The notes under the pieces were generated by a model. That model searched no databases. It was not told the origin of the DNA and saw nothing but the letters and a program-made list of their open reading frames with translations. A stretch of DNA of 64,000 bases from Pseudoalteromonas holothuriae (GTDB taxonomy: Bacteria > Pseudomonadota > Gammaproteobacteria > Enterobacterales > Alteromonadaceae), in the NCBI RefSeq assembly GCF_945859825.1, contig NZ_CAMAPC010000021.1, positions 1 through 64,000 of the forward strand, read 5' to 3'. Positions 15,201 to 24,065 of this stretch are shown piece by piece (the first letter of the stretch is position 1; each line of letters begins with the position of its first letter). The translations under genes were made by a program, and so were the position numbers.

Positions 15201-15686
15201 TTAAGTGTGCTTAAGGGCATTTTCAATTGCAGTAGTTAGTTTACTTGGTTTTGTGGTTGGCGCAAAGCGCTGCAATGGTGTACCGTCACGACCAACCAAG
15301 AACTTGGTAAAGTTCCACTTAACACGATTGCCAAATAGTCCTGGTAAGGCACTTTTGAGAAAGTGGAAAATTGGATGAGTGTGTTCGCCATTGACCTCAA
15401 TTTTTTCCATTATAGTAAAGTCAACTCCGTAGTTAATTAAGCATCCTTGTTGGATTTGTTGAGCGTCTCCAGGCTCTTGTCCGCCAAACTGGTTACATGG
15501 AAAGCCGATAATAACTAAATCTTGATCCTTATATTGTTCATGTAATTCTTGTAGCCCTTGATACTGGGGTGTTAAACCACATTGACTCGCAGTATTTACT
15601 ATTAATACTACTTTGCCTCTAAGTACTTCAAAGTCAAACGCTTGACCTTGTAAAGTGTTAGCAGCAAGCTGATATAACTGTGACAT
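15201..15686 (-). CDS. Glutathione peroxidase family protein
   Basis: This 161-residue thioredoxin-fold peroxidase reduces hydroperoxides with thiols. The catalytic residues can be placed: C36 in N-T-A-S-Q-C-G, Q70 in F-P-C-N-Q-F-G-G-Q, and W124-N125 in the K-W-N-F motif. Cysteine replaces selenocysteine, as in most bacteria. Such enzymes often use thioredoxin rather than glutathione as donor. It has no signal peptide and should be cytoplasmic. The ATG at 15686 follows a GGAG-like site. It lies 38 bases after the LysR gene on the same strand and may be co-transcribed with it. Confidence 0.92.
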   Translation of the reverse strand: MSQLYQLAANTLQGQAFDFEVLRGKVVLIVNTASQCGLTPQYQGLQELHEQYKDQDLVIIGFPCNQFGGQEPGDAQQIQQGCLINYGVDFTIMEKIEVNGEHTHPIFHFLKSALPGLFGNRVKWNFTKFLVGRDGTPLQRFAPTTKPSKLTTAIENALKHT

Positions 15687-15724
15687 AATTGTCTCCTTTA
15701 ATACGTTGCTTTAAAAAGAACGTA

Positions 15725-16603
15725 TTACTTTTTTGCAAAGCCATTGAGTAAAAACTCAATAAGTAAACGTACGCGGTAAGGCATGAGATCTTTTCGCGGG
15801 TAAACTAACCAAGTTGCCCCATCATTTACTTGGAAAGGTTCTAGTATATACGTGAGTTGCCCTTGTTCAACATAAGGTTGCACGATGTCTTTAGCCAAAT
15901 GCGCAACGCCTAACCCCGCTAAGCAAGCATTAATTAATGCAAAAGAGTTGTTACTTCTCCAATTGCCGGAGACTTTTACTTCCTCTTGCTGTTGGCAAAT
16001 GACAAATCGCCAGCGGCCGTGGGTTGCAGACAAGCAATTATGTTGGTGTAGTTCGTATGGGTGGTGAATATCTCCATGCTGACTTTGATAATCTTTGCTG
16101 ACGACCCAGGTCATAGGGCGGGTACACAGTTTACGAGCCACTAAGTTGGAGTCTTGAAGTTGGCCAAAACGTATGGCTAAGTCAAAGCCTTCTTCTACTA
16201 AATCCACATTACGGTTGTTAAAATCAAGATCAACAGTAACTTCTGGGTATAGCTTCAAAAAGTCAGCTATACGAGGCGCTACTTGGTTTGCAACAAAATC
16301 ACCGGCCGCCGCTATTTTTATTAATCCTTTAGGCGTATTTTGTACACCTTGTGCTTGATTGGTCGCATCAATTAACTCTTGCTGTATAACCTTCAGCTTG
16401 GCTGCGTATTGGCGGCCAGCATCTGTTAAGTTTTGGGTGCGAGTTGTGCGCTGTATTAACACTGTGCCAAGGCGTTGCTCTAATTGTAGCACTTGCCGAC
16501 TTACGTAAGATGTGGACACTTCAAGCTTTTCTGCTGCCTTGCTAAAGCTGCCTTGCTCTACTACTGCTAAGAATACTTCGAGGCCTTGCCAAATCATCAT
16601 CAC
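15725..16603 (-). CDS. LysR family transcriptional regulator
   Basis: A 292-residue LysR-type regulator: an N-terminal helix-turn-helix (about 5-62, with G-S-F-S-K-A-A-E-K-L and a recognition helix S-T-S-Y-V-S-R-Q-V) and a C-terminal effector domain. It is of the YafC/DsdC-like subgroup that controls adjacent oxidoreductase genes. It faces the iron-containing alcohol dehydrogenase across a 507-base gap, and glutathione peroxidase follows it on the same strand. Both are plausible targets, possibly in an aldehyde or peroxide response; that is inference from position. Three methionines at the start leave the exact start open by two codons. Confidence 0.9.
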   Translation of the reverse strand: MMMIWQGLEVFLAVVEQGSFSKAAEKLEVSTSYVSRQVLQLEQRLGTVLIQRTTRTQNLTDAGRQYAAKLKVIQQELIDATNQAQGVQNTPKGLIKIAAAGDFVANQVAPRIADFLKLYPEVTVDLDFNNRNVDLVEEGFDLAIRFGQLQDSNLVARKLCTRPMTWVVSKDYQSQHGDIHHPYELHQHNCLSATHGRWRFVICQQQEEVKVSGNWRSNNSFALINACLAGLGVAHLAKDIVQPYVEQGQLTYILEPFQVNDGATWLVYPRKDLMPYRVRLLIEFLLNGFAKK

Positions 16604-17110
16604 TTTACCCGCTTTTCATACAATAATAATATTATAAATACTTTATTTTTGCTGTGTAGCAAAAGTGATTTGTATTTCAGATATGTTTGTTATGGCTAAC
16701 TTTGACTAGACTGGACATAAATAATTACGAGTTTACCAATTTAATTGAAGTATTGATCATTTTAGTGAGCTAATGACTTATTTACTACGTTAAAAATGAC
16801 TCATGTAGAATAACGATATACCGGAGTTTTTGCTTTGTTACTAAGTCATTTATCTATCGCAATATCTGATCATTTATTTAGGGCATGTTAATCTTTGCTA
16901 TGTGTTTTTGCAGCAGTCATTGGGGTGTTTTCTCAAGGCAGAACTTGCGTTGTCATAGGCTATTTACCTAGATTACTATGCAAAATAGCTCTTTCCTAGT
17001 ATTGAAAGCCTTTGATTTGCAAAAATTTATATCTCAAAGATCAACACGCCCTAATGTAATTGGTATTAAACATAAGTTTTAAATTGAAATAAATAACCAC
17101 GGAGCACAGT
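16604..17110. other. Long divergent intergenic region
   Basis: This 507-base gap between the LysR and alcohol dehydrogenase genes has no ORF with coding character. Most of it is occupied by a repeat element (16734-17065) described separately. The segment near 16870-17040 has no clear promoter that I can place. The gap must contain the LysR operator and both promoters. Confidence 0.6.
16734..17065. repeat. Interspersed repeat element, copy 1
   Basis: The segment starts with TACCAATT (16734-16741) and ends with its inverse AATTGGTA (17058-17065). Within it, the core at 16795-16880 closely matches 54460-54544, including the shared strings AATGACTCATG, AGAATAAC and GTCATTTATCTATC. A related but more diverged core is in the 53130-53290 element. 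No transposase is encoded. It may be a non-autonomous (MITE-like) element; the outer 8-bp ends could be chance over this length. Confidence 0.55.
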
Positions 17111-18265
17111 ATGCTAAATTTCAGCTTTGCAAATTCAACGCAAATACATTTTGGTGAGCAACAAATATCAACTTTAAGTTCAAATATACCTACTGATGCA
17201 AAAGTGCTGGTGGTATACGGTGGCGGTAGCATTAAAAAAAATGGCGTTTATGATCAAGTCTGTGAGGCCTTAAGTGCCCACTCATGGGGAGAGTTCTCGG
17301 GTATTGAGCCAAACCCAAGTTATCAAACCTGTATGCAGGCTGTTGAGCTTGTTAAGAGGGATAATTATGACTTTATATTGGCTGTAGGCGGCGGCTCAGT
17401 CATTGATGGGTGCAAATTTATTGCCGCAGCAGCATGTTTTGAAGGTGAGCCTTGGGATATTCTTGCCAAAGGCGCAGAGGTTAACTCTGCTCTACCGCTG
17501 GGGGTGGTGTTGACGTTGCCAGCAACAGGTTCAGAGTCAAATAGTTTTAGTGTTGTATCTAACAAAGAAACGAATGATAAACTGCCATTTGCAACCCCTT
17601 TAGTTCAGCCTAAATTTGCCGTACTTGATCCAAATGTTATGACTACGCTTCCAAAGCGTCAATTAACAAATGGAGTAGTTGATGCATTCGTACATACGAT
17701 GGAGCAATACCTTACTTACCCTGTGGATGCCAAAGTACAAGATCGATTTGCAGAGGGGCTACTTTTGACACTAATGGAAGAAGGGCCAAAAGTACTGGCA
17801 GATGATGCATCCTATGAAGTGCGCGCAAATGTGATGTGGTCTGCAACAATGGCATTAAATGGCTTGATTGGCGCCGGAGTACCTCAAGATTGGGGGACGC
17901 ATATGATTGGTCATGAGGTAACCGCTGTATATGGCCTTGATCATGCGCAAACATTAGCAATTGTGTTACCACGTATGATGGCAGAGCAAAAAGAAGCTAA
18001 ACGAGAAAAGATACTTCAGTATGCGCAGCGGGTACTTAAATTAGATGTTTCTAAACCTGAAATAGCTATTGAGCAAGCGATTGAAAAAACAGAGTTGTTC
18101 TTCCATAGTGTGCAAATGCCTACCCGTTTTCGAGATTACCAATTAGGTGAAGAAGTTGCTGATGCAATTGTTACACAGCTAGAGCGCCATGGCATGACAG
18201 CGCTAGGAGAGCACCAAGCTGTGACACTTGAAAAAAGTCATCGTATCCTTTTACAAAGTGTCTAA
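17111..18265 (+). CDS. Iron-containing alcohol dehydrogenase, YqhD-like
   Basis: A 384-residue group III alcohol dehydrogenase that reduces aldehydes to alcohols, likely with NADPH. The dinucleotide-binding motifs G-G-G-S-I-K-K (about 38-44) and A-V-G-G-G-S-V-I-D (about 94-102) are present. The metal ligands are recognisable: Asp and His in V-D-A-F-V-H-T, and two His in I-G-H-E and L-D-H-A-Q. Length is normal. YqhD-type enzymes detoxify short and lipid-derived aldehydes. The divergent LysR gene probably regulates it. It begins at ATG 17111 after a GGAG site and is transcribed alone. Confidence 0.92.
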   Translation: MLNFSFANSTQIHFGEQQISTLSSNIPTDAKVLVVYGGGSIKKNGVYDQVCEALSAHSWGEFSGIEPNPSYQTCMQAVELVKRDNYDFILAVGGGSVIDGCKFIAAAACFEGEPWDILAKGAEVNSALPLGVVLTLPATGSESNSFSVVSNKETNDKLPFATPLVQPKFAVLDPNVMTTLPKRQLTNGVVDAFVHTMEQYLTYPVDAKVQDRFAEGLLLTLMEEGPKVLADDASYEVRANVMWSATMALNGLIGAGVPQDWGTHMIGHEVTAVYGLDHAQTLAIVLPRMMAEQKEAKREKILQYAQRVLKLDVSKPEIAIEQAIEKTELFFHSVQMPTRFRDYQLGEEVADAIVTQLERHGMTALGEHQAVTLEKSHRILLQSV

Positions 18266-18445
18266 CATACCTCATTGGGGTTTGCCGTAAACGGGTAAAC
18301 TCCTTCTTACTATTTTAAACATCCGAAGCCACAATCAAAACCATACGACTAAATACATAATTTTGGTCAATCATAGCCTTTTATCTGTCTTTCAAATGAA
18401 CATTTGATATTGTAGGGGCATCTGTTATTGATTTAGAGGGTAGAA

Positions 18446-19087
18446 ATGACAAAAGTGTGGGATGGGTTTATTCGAGGCTTTCATTGGCTACTAGTAATTG
18501 CTATTGCAGCGCTATATATCAGTGGAGAAGAGGGCTGGTTGGACGTTCATTTTGTTGTGGGTTTTACGTTATTAGCTTTGATGCTGACGCGCCTTATTTG
18601 GGGTGTAATTGGTAGTGATACGGCTAAGTTGACAGCATTATTACACTCGCCTAAGGCCGCACTATCTGCAATACGTAAAAGTGAATCAACGGTTGGACAT
18701 AACCCTGCAGGCAGTTACATGGTGTTAGTATTTTTTGTGCTGATCATAGTGCAATTACTCACTGGCTTAATGAGCACAGATGATATTCTTATTGAAGGGC
18801 CATTAGTTGCTTACGTACCATACTCTTGGAGTGAGCTTGCTTCAGAGTTTCACCATGATAACTTTGATATACTGCTTATTGCTATTGCATTGCATATCGT
18901 GGCAATCACTGTCTATCGAATGAAAGGCAAAAATTTAGCTAAAACGCTTATTACAGGCAAAGATCAAGATGCGACTCATGCGCCAGTTATGCGCTCGGGC
19001 AAATGGGCGTATTTAATTTTTATTGGACTGACGGTGCTCATACTGAGCACATGGGGTATTCAGCCATTGACGGCATTATTTGGCTAA
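18446..19087 (+). CDS. Cytochrome b561 family membrane protein
   Basis: A 213-residue di-heme cytochrome b of the b561/Ni-hydrogenase type, with four to five membrane helices (about 14-32, 38-55, 92-112, 143-160, 188-205). Histidines in F-H-W-L-L, V-H-F-V-V, F-H-H-D-N and A-L-H-I-V are placed to bind heme in the membrane. It would carry electrons between the quinone pool and a periplasmic partner. The convergent neighbour encodes cytochrome c', and these two are frequently found together, which suggests that they are partners. A shared terminator separates them. Confidence 0.88.
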   Translation: MTKVWDGFIRGFHWLLVIAIAALYISGEEGWLDVHFVVGFTLLALMLTRLIWGVIGSDTAKLTALLHSPKAALSAIRKSESTVGHNPAGSYMVLVFFVLIIVQLLTGLMSTDDILIEGPLVAYVPYSWSELASEFHHDNFDILLIAIALHIVAITVYRMKGKNLAKTLITGKDQDATHAPVMRSGKWAYLIFIGLTVLILSTWGIQPLTALFG

Positions 19088-19091
19088 ATGT

Positions 19092-19130
19092 AGTAAAGAC
19101 CTAAATACAATAATTGTTTAGGTCTTTACT
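19092..19130. terminator. Bidirectional terminator
   Basis: A perfect 14-pair stem (19092-19105 with 19117-19130) with an eleven-base loop lies between the convergent cytochrome b561 and cytochrome c' genes. Confidence 0.75.
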
Positions 19131-19139
19131 TAAATAGTA

Positions 19140-19589
19140 TCAATCTTTGAAAGATTTATGGCAGTCTTTACAGCCTTTTGCCCAGTTTTTAAATGCTGGA
19201 CCAATCACGGCCTTATCTGCGGTACGTGCTGCTACTGCAAGCTCTTGAGCATATTGAGAAAAAGCTTGCGCTTTTTTATCGAATGTTGCCTTGTCTGACC
19301 ATATTGCAGGCAATGCGTCAGTATTGCCTTTATCTGAGCCAGCAATGAACGCTTCCCAAGGGATTGTAGATAATTGTGCTGCATTATTTGCGCGTTGCTC
19401 AAAACGTTTTGCGTCAAAGGGGATTTTTCCTTTTAACATGTCACCCATATCACCAATTTGATAACGAATAAGTTGAAATGCGGCTTTGCGGTATTCTATT
19501 GCGTCTTCACTTGATTCAAACAAACTGTTTGCGGCGATGTTTGTACTAAAACCTATAGTGGCCAACGCCATTATCAGTACCTTTTTCAT
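19140..19589 (-). CDS. Cytochrome c' (class II cytochrome c)
   Basis: A 149-residue periplasmic protein with a signal peptide (about 1-20). The heme-binding motif C-K-D-C-H is at residues 140-144, near the C-terminus, as expected for the four-helix bundle cytochromes c'. An early R-K-A-A-F and M-G-D-M segment fits the family helix A. Cytochromes c' bind nitric oxide and can protect against nitrosative stress. The adjacent, convergent cytochrome b561 gene supports a shared redox role, by inference. It starts 341 bases from the S8 protease gene on the other strand. Confidence 0.92.
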   Translation of the reverse strand: MKKVLIMALATIGFSTNIAANSLFESSEDAIEYRKAAFQLIRYQIGDMGDMLKGKIPFDAKRFEQRANNAAQLSTIPWEAFIAGSDKGNTDALPAIWSDKATFDKKAQAFSQYAQELAVAARTADKAVIGPAFKNWAKGCKDCHKSFKD

Positions 19590-19930
19590 TTACTTACTCC
19601 ATTAAATGCTATTTTAAAAATTCAGTGTTACGGAAAAAGCCTGCATAGGCAAGTGCTATGAGATAGGGGCGTCTAAAATTACAATCTCACCCAGAGTAGG
19701 CTTCTTGATTCATGAAATTATGACATTATTTATAGGCGTTTACTTTTCTTTACATTTTTTTGTGCTTAGTAAACAGTGGTTTAGGGTTGTTTATTGTTTT
19801 TTTGTGAATTAGGCTCTTATTTTGTGTCTCAGGTGTGTTGCTTGTACCTACACATTTACATTATATTAAATGTCCGTTCGCTTTAAAAATAACAGCAACA
19901 CATAATAAACAATAAGTCCTAGGGGAAAAA
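19590..19930. other. Divergent intergenic region before the S8 protease
   Basis: This 341-base gap has no gene that I can support. It must hold the promoters of cytochrome c' and of the protease. A weak candidate for the protease is TTGTAC at 19842-19847 with TATTAA at 19864-19869, spacing 16; both boxes deviate from consensus, so this is a guess. Confidence 0.4.
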
Positions 19931-22900
19931 ATGTCTAATATGATTAAGAAGACTGCGATTGCCGCTGCGGTAGGTGGTGTTATCCTATCAGCTAGTGTTT
20001 CTGCACAAACAGCGCAGTTAGTTAACCAGTACGCAAGCATAAAAACTGACAAAATTGATGTTAGTAACATTCAAAAGCAAAAACCGACTTCATATATGGT
20101 TGTTTTAAAAGCAACCTCTTCAGCTGATTTATTTGCACAGGGCACATATCAAGCTGGTGATGCACGAGCTACAATTGCACAAATTGAACGTATTCAGAAC
20201 GCTGTAAGCCTAGAACTTAGTAATTTAGAACTTAATGCTAAAGTAATTGGTAGTACTAAAGTGTTGGCACCTACGTTAATCATCGAAGCGTCAGCAAAAA
20301 CAATTGCAAAATTACAAAATGATCCGCGCGTATCTAAGATTTTACCAATGTTTGATTCTGAGTTGCACATTGCAGAGTCTTCAGATTATGTAAAAGCGAC
20401 TCCAGTTAGAACTGCTGGTCTAGCAACAGGTATGGGCCAAAAAGTAGCTGTATTAGATACGGGTATAGATTATACCCATGCTATTTTTGATGGCGCAGGC
20501 ACAGTTGAAGCGTATGAAGCTGCGCAAATTGACCCAACAAGTGTTTCATGGCCTCAGGGTCAAGTGAAAGGCGGTTACGATTATATGCGCGACGATGCGG
20601 ATCCAATTGAAAATGATCCTTCAATCGGTCCTGCAGAAGGTGACCCTACAGGTCATGGAACGTCAGTTTCTCACTCGGTAACAGGTATCGCGCCTGATGT
20701 TGAATTATATGTTTACTCAGTATGTGGTGGTGGTTGTCCAGGTGCGGCTCAAGCAGCAGCATTAGAAGCAGCCATGGACCCTAACGGTGACGGTGATATC
20801 AGTGATCGTGTCGATGTTATCAATATGTCGCTTGGTGGAGAGTACGGTGATACTTCTACGGCTAGCGGCACTCAATACTTAATCCAACGTGCTGTGGACT
20901 TAGGTGTTAACATGGTTATCTCAGCGGGTAACGATGGCGATAATCCTTTCCGTATTGGCGGGCCAAGTACTACGCCGAATGCACTATCTGTCGGTGCGAT
21001 GACGCACCCAGCGCTTCCTGAGCCTATCGCTTCTGGTAGCGTTGCAGGTACTGATACTGTTATTCAAGGTGCAAGTTTCGGTCCTCAAGGTGCTTTTGAA
21101 ATGAACAGTGATACAGCACCACTTGTTTACCCTAAGGCAAATCAAAATGGCTGTGAAGCATTTGCAGACGATGTAGACTTTACTGGTAAAGCAGTATTGA
21201 TCGACCGTGGCGCATGTTCATTTGTAAGTAAAGTTCTTAATGCACAAGCTAAAGGTGCGGTGTTTGTTTTAATTGCTAACAACAACAATGATGGCTCACC
21301 AGCTCCAATGGGTGGTGGTTCTAATGATGTAACAATCCGCTCAGTAGGTATTAACTTTGAGGCAGGCGCTGCATTAAAAGAGCAACTAGCTTCTGGTGCC
21401 GCGACATATAGTGTTGCAGTTGAAATGAAAAATCTTGCAGGTGCGGTTGCTGACTTCTCCTCACGTGGCCCTTCAATGGATGGTCTATTGAAGCCTGAAA
21501 TCACAGCTCCTGGTACCAATATCATGGTGGCTGCAACAGGTACTCAAGATGGTGTTGCTGGAGCGACTGGTACTTCATTCTCAGGTCCTATGACAGCAGG
21601 AGCGGTTGCGCTAGTTAGAGAAGCATTACCAGAACGTAATGCTTATGAAATTAAAGCGACATTAATGAACACGGCTAACCTAAACGTGACAAATGAAGCA
21701 TTGACGGTTAACCCTGATAGTGAATTAGCGCCTATTAGTATGATTGGTGCCGGTTTAGTAGATGTTGAAAAAGCAGTCAATTCACCGGTAGCAGCCTGGG
21801 TTCATCAAGCACAATACGACACAAACCAAGCAGCATTATCGTTTGGTTTAGTTAAAGTCAGTGGTACAGCCGAGTACACTAAAACGGTTACACTGAAAAA
21901 CTTCTCTGCTCAAGAGAAAACATATAACCTTCGCACAGAAGCTCGCTATGCAAATGACACAGAAACTGGTGCAATTAGCTGGACTATTCCTGAGTCAGTA
22001 ACTGTACCTGCTGGTCAAACTGTTGAGTTTGATGTAACACTTGCTGTTGACTCTACTAAGCTACCAGAGTGGAAACTTGGTAACCCACAAGACGCGGATG
22101 ATTTAGCTGCATTTAGCCCTGCTCTTACGCTAGCTGAGTTTGATGGTGCATTGGTATTCGATGACCCATCTACAGAGGGTGATCATGATCTACACTTGGT
22201 ATATCACGTACTACCTAAAGCGGAGCACGGTATTAAGCTTGGTTATGAGTTAGTAAATGGCAAGGTAATGGTAACTGTTGAAAACAATGGTGCTGAAGAG
22301 TTCATGCCAATGACTGAGCAACTGGTTGCACAACGTGATGCGATGTCAAAAGAAGAGAAAGCATCAAACCTAGTGGCTACAACTTTCAATGTATATGAAA
22401 ACGAAAATTGTGACTCAGGTCTATGGTTTACTTCTTCATTAGTTTTACGTGATAGTCAATCACATCAGCGTCAAGTTGGTGGTTACGAAACGCGTTTGGA
22501 TATTGACAGTGATGGTGTACATGACTTCATGCTTGCTCAATATAGTGATGTAGGTCGTTCTGCGGCAATTCCTGGTCGTACGCGTACAGCAATTGCGCCT
22601 TTAGTAGATGGTGTTCCAAACTGGGGTGAAGCTTATGTGACAGCAATGGTTCATGAAGGTGGTTCTAATACCGTGACCTTTACTGGTTGTTCACAAATGA
22701 TTGGTTTGACATCTGACAATCTGGGTCAGGATATTGCTTTTGAATCTCGTGTAGGTTTTGGCTATGACTTAGCTATGTACGGAGATTTCGATGATGAGTT
22801 GTCTGGTTCAGCTAAGTTCTCGACGTCAAGTGCTAAGCTAGTAACTGCTTCAGGTGAAGCTGTGACAAAACTAGCAGCAGGTGAAAAAGCGTATGTCAGC

Positions 22901-23425
22901 GCTGATGCACCATTTGCGTTAACCGATGGTGACTTATCTGGTGTGGTAGCGCCAATGACAGACGCGGTGCTAAATAACCCTATGCCATTTAACGCACCAG
23001 TACTTAATGGTGTTGAAGTAAGTGTTGCGGAAAATACAGAGACAGGTACTGTAATTGCTACACTTGCGGCGGAAGAGGTTGAAAATTCACTAGATATTGC
23101 TGAGTTTTACCTTCAATCTTCAACACATGCAGGCTTGTCAGTGAATGCTGCAGGTGAAATTGTTGTAGCAAATGGTGAACTGCTTGACTTTGAAGCGGGT
23201 AACAATGAAGCAAAATTAATTGTTACTGCCATTGACTTGATGGGTAATACCTCAAGCCCAGCAGAAGTAATGGTTAACATTACTAATCTCGTTGATACAG
23301 ATGCTGAACAGCCGCCAGTTGTTGATGTAACACCAGCGCCTAAAAAGAGCTCTTCAGGTTCATTAGCATGGTTAGTGCTTCTTGCAGCTCCATTTGCAGC
23401 ACTACGTCGTCGCAAGCAAAAGTAA
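19931..23425 (+). CDS. Secreted S8 subtilisin-like protease with C-terminal sorting signal
   Basis: This 1164-residue protein begins with a signal peptide (A-S-V-S-A-Q cleavage near 25) and an inhibitor-like propeptide (about 50-150). The S8 catalytic triad is complete: D176 in V-L-D-T-G, H242 in G-H-G-T and S549 in G-T-S-F-S-G-P, with oxyanion N334. A PA domain is inserted between H and S (about 395-495). A beta-rich region and a cadherin-like module (about 1030-1130) follow. The last 25 residues form a GlyGly-CTERM-like tail: a Ser/Gly stretch, a hydrophobic helix and R-R-R-K. Such tails are cut by rhombosortase and go through type II secretion. The gene is monocistronic, with a strong terminator. 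It probably degrades extracellular protein for nutrition. Confidence 0.93.
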   Translation: MSNMIKKTAIAAAVGGVILSASVSAQTAQLVNQYASIKTDKIDVSNIQKQKPTSYMVVLKATSSADLFAQGTYQAGDARATIAQIERIQNAVSLELSNLELNAKVIGSTKVLAPTLIIEASAKTIAKLQNDPRVSKILPMFDSELHIAESSDYVKATPVRTAGLATGMGQKVAVLDTGIDYTHAIFDGAGTVEAYEAAQIDPTSVSWPQGQVKGGYDYMRDDADPIENDPSIGPAEGDPTGHGTSVSHSVTGIAPDVELYVYSVCGGGCPGAAQAAALEAAMDPNGDGDISDRVDVINMSLGGEYGDTSTASGTQYLIQRAVDLGVNMVISAGNDGDNPFRIGGPSTTPNALSVGAMTHPALPEPIASGSVAGTDTVIQGASFGPQGAFEMNSDTAPLVYPKANQNGCEAFADDVDFTGKAVLIDRGACSFVSKVLNAQAKGAVFVLIANNNNDGSPAPMGGGSNDVTIRSVGINFEAGAALKEQLASGAATYSVAVEMKNLAGAVADFSSRGPSMDGLLKPEITAPGTNIMVAATGTQDGVAGATGTSFSGPMTAGAVALVREALPERNAYEIKATLMNTANLNVTNEALTVNPDSELAPISMIGAGLVDVEKAVNSPVAAWVHQAQYDTNQAALSFGLVKVSGTAEYTKTVTLKNFSAQEKTYNLRTEARYANDTETGAISWTIPESVTVPAGQTVEFDVTLAVDSTKLPEWKLGNPQDADDLAAFSPALTLAEFDGALVFDDPSTEGDHDLHLVYHVLPKAEHGIKLGYELVNGKVMVTVENNGAEEFMPMTEQLVAQRDAMSKEEKASNLVATTFNVYENENCDSGLWFTSSLVLRDSQSHQRQVGGYETRLDIDSDGVHDFMLAQYSDVGRSAAIPGRTRTAIAPLVDGVPNWGEAYVTAMVHEGGSNTVTFTGCSQMIGLTSDNLGQDIAFESRVGFGYDLAMYGDFDDELSGSAKFSTSSAKLVTASGEAVTKLAAGEKAYVSADAPFALTDGDLSGVVAPMTDAVLNNPMPFNAPVLNGVEVSVAENTETGTVIATLAAEEVENSLDIAEFYLQSSTHAGLSVNAAGEIVVANGELLDFEAGNNEAKLIVTAIDLMGNTSSPAEVMVNITNLVDTDAEQPPVVDVTPAPKKSSSGSLAWLVLLAAPFAALRRRKQK

Positions 23426-23442
23426 GCTTTAATACTTAAACT

Positions 23443-23472
23443 AAAAACGCCAGTCATTTGACTGGCGTTTTT
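23443..23472. terminator. Bidirectional terminator
   Basis: A perfect 14-pair stem (23443-23456 with 23459-23472) with A-run and T-run flanks ends the protease gene and the convergent thioredoxin-fold gene. Confidence 0.9.
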
Positions 23473-23489
23473 GTTTGTAAATTTAAATA

Positions 23490-23993
23490 CTACCAATTCA
23501 GCTCATCAATAATGTTAGGTTGTTCGCCAATCAGTGTTTTGACCACATTATTGCTCTTATCTAATAAAATCAGTCTTGGAATACCAGCATTAGCATATTG
23601 GCTATATATTTCTCTGCTTGGGTCTGCAACTAGCGCAAATGGCAAATTATATTCTTGATTAAATTCCTCTAAGGTTTCGCGTTGCTCATTGCGACCAATA
23701 GCAATAATCTGTATGGTTGGGTCGTTAATAAGTGGTGAGGCTTGTAACTCTTTTAGTGTTCTTTGTGAGTCGCTGCACCAAGTGGCAAATAGAATGATGA
23801 GTTTACGTGTATCGCCAAGCTCTACAATATCATTATTTATGGTTGAGAATGAACTGTGCTTAAACTGCTCACCAGGGGTGATATAAGTTTCATAGCCCTT
23901 CGGATGTTGAGTGTTAGCTTGAACCAATGAACAACCTGAAACATGTAGTAAAATGGCTGATGCAAATATGAGCTGATTAATCTTTTTTATCAT
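23490..23993 (-). CDS. Thioredoxin-fold (TlpA-like) lipoprotein
   Basis: This 167-residue protein has a lipoprotein signal ending in H-V-S-G-C, so it should be anchored in the envelope. A TlpA/redoxin-type domain follows, with the active-site region A-T-W-C-S-D-S in place of the usual W-C-x-x-C; only the first cysteine is kept. The cis-proline loop (G-I-P-R) is present. I chose ATG 23993 because AAGGAAG lies about six bases upstream and the lipobox is then at a normal distance; an upstream in-frame start (24041) adds a basic stretch without a site. A single cysteine suggests a peroxidase-like or non-reductase role. Confidence 0.8.
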   Translation of the reverse strand: MIKKINQLIFASAILLHVSGCSLVQANTQHPKGYETYITPGEQFKHSSFSTINNDIVELGDTRKLIILFATWCSDSQRTLKELQASPLINDPTIQIIAIGRNEQRETLEEFNQEYNLPFALVADPSREIYSQYANAGIPRLILLDKSNNVVKTLIGEQPNIIDELNW

Positions 23994-24065
23994 TGTTATC
24001 TTCCTTTTAAATGGCCAAAATCGGCGTACAGAATAACCCATTTTGATGTAGGGGCTATAAAAATT

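Noticed and set aside
17041..17232. Minus-strand frame of 63 residues
   Set aside because: It is mostly antisense to the alcohol dehydrogenase start and shows no family features.
21142..21525. Minus-strand frame of 127 residues
   Set aside because: It lies wholly within the S8 protease gene on the other strand and lacks coding character.
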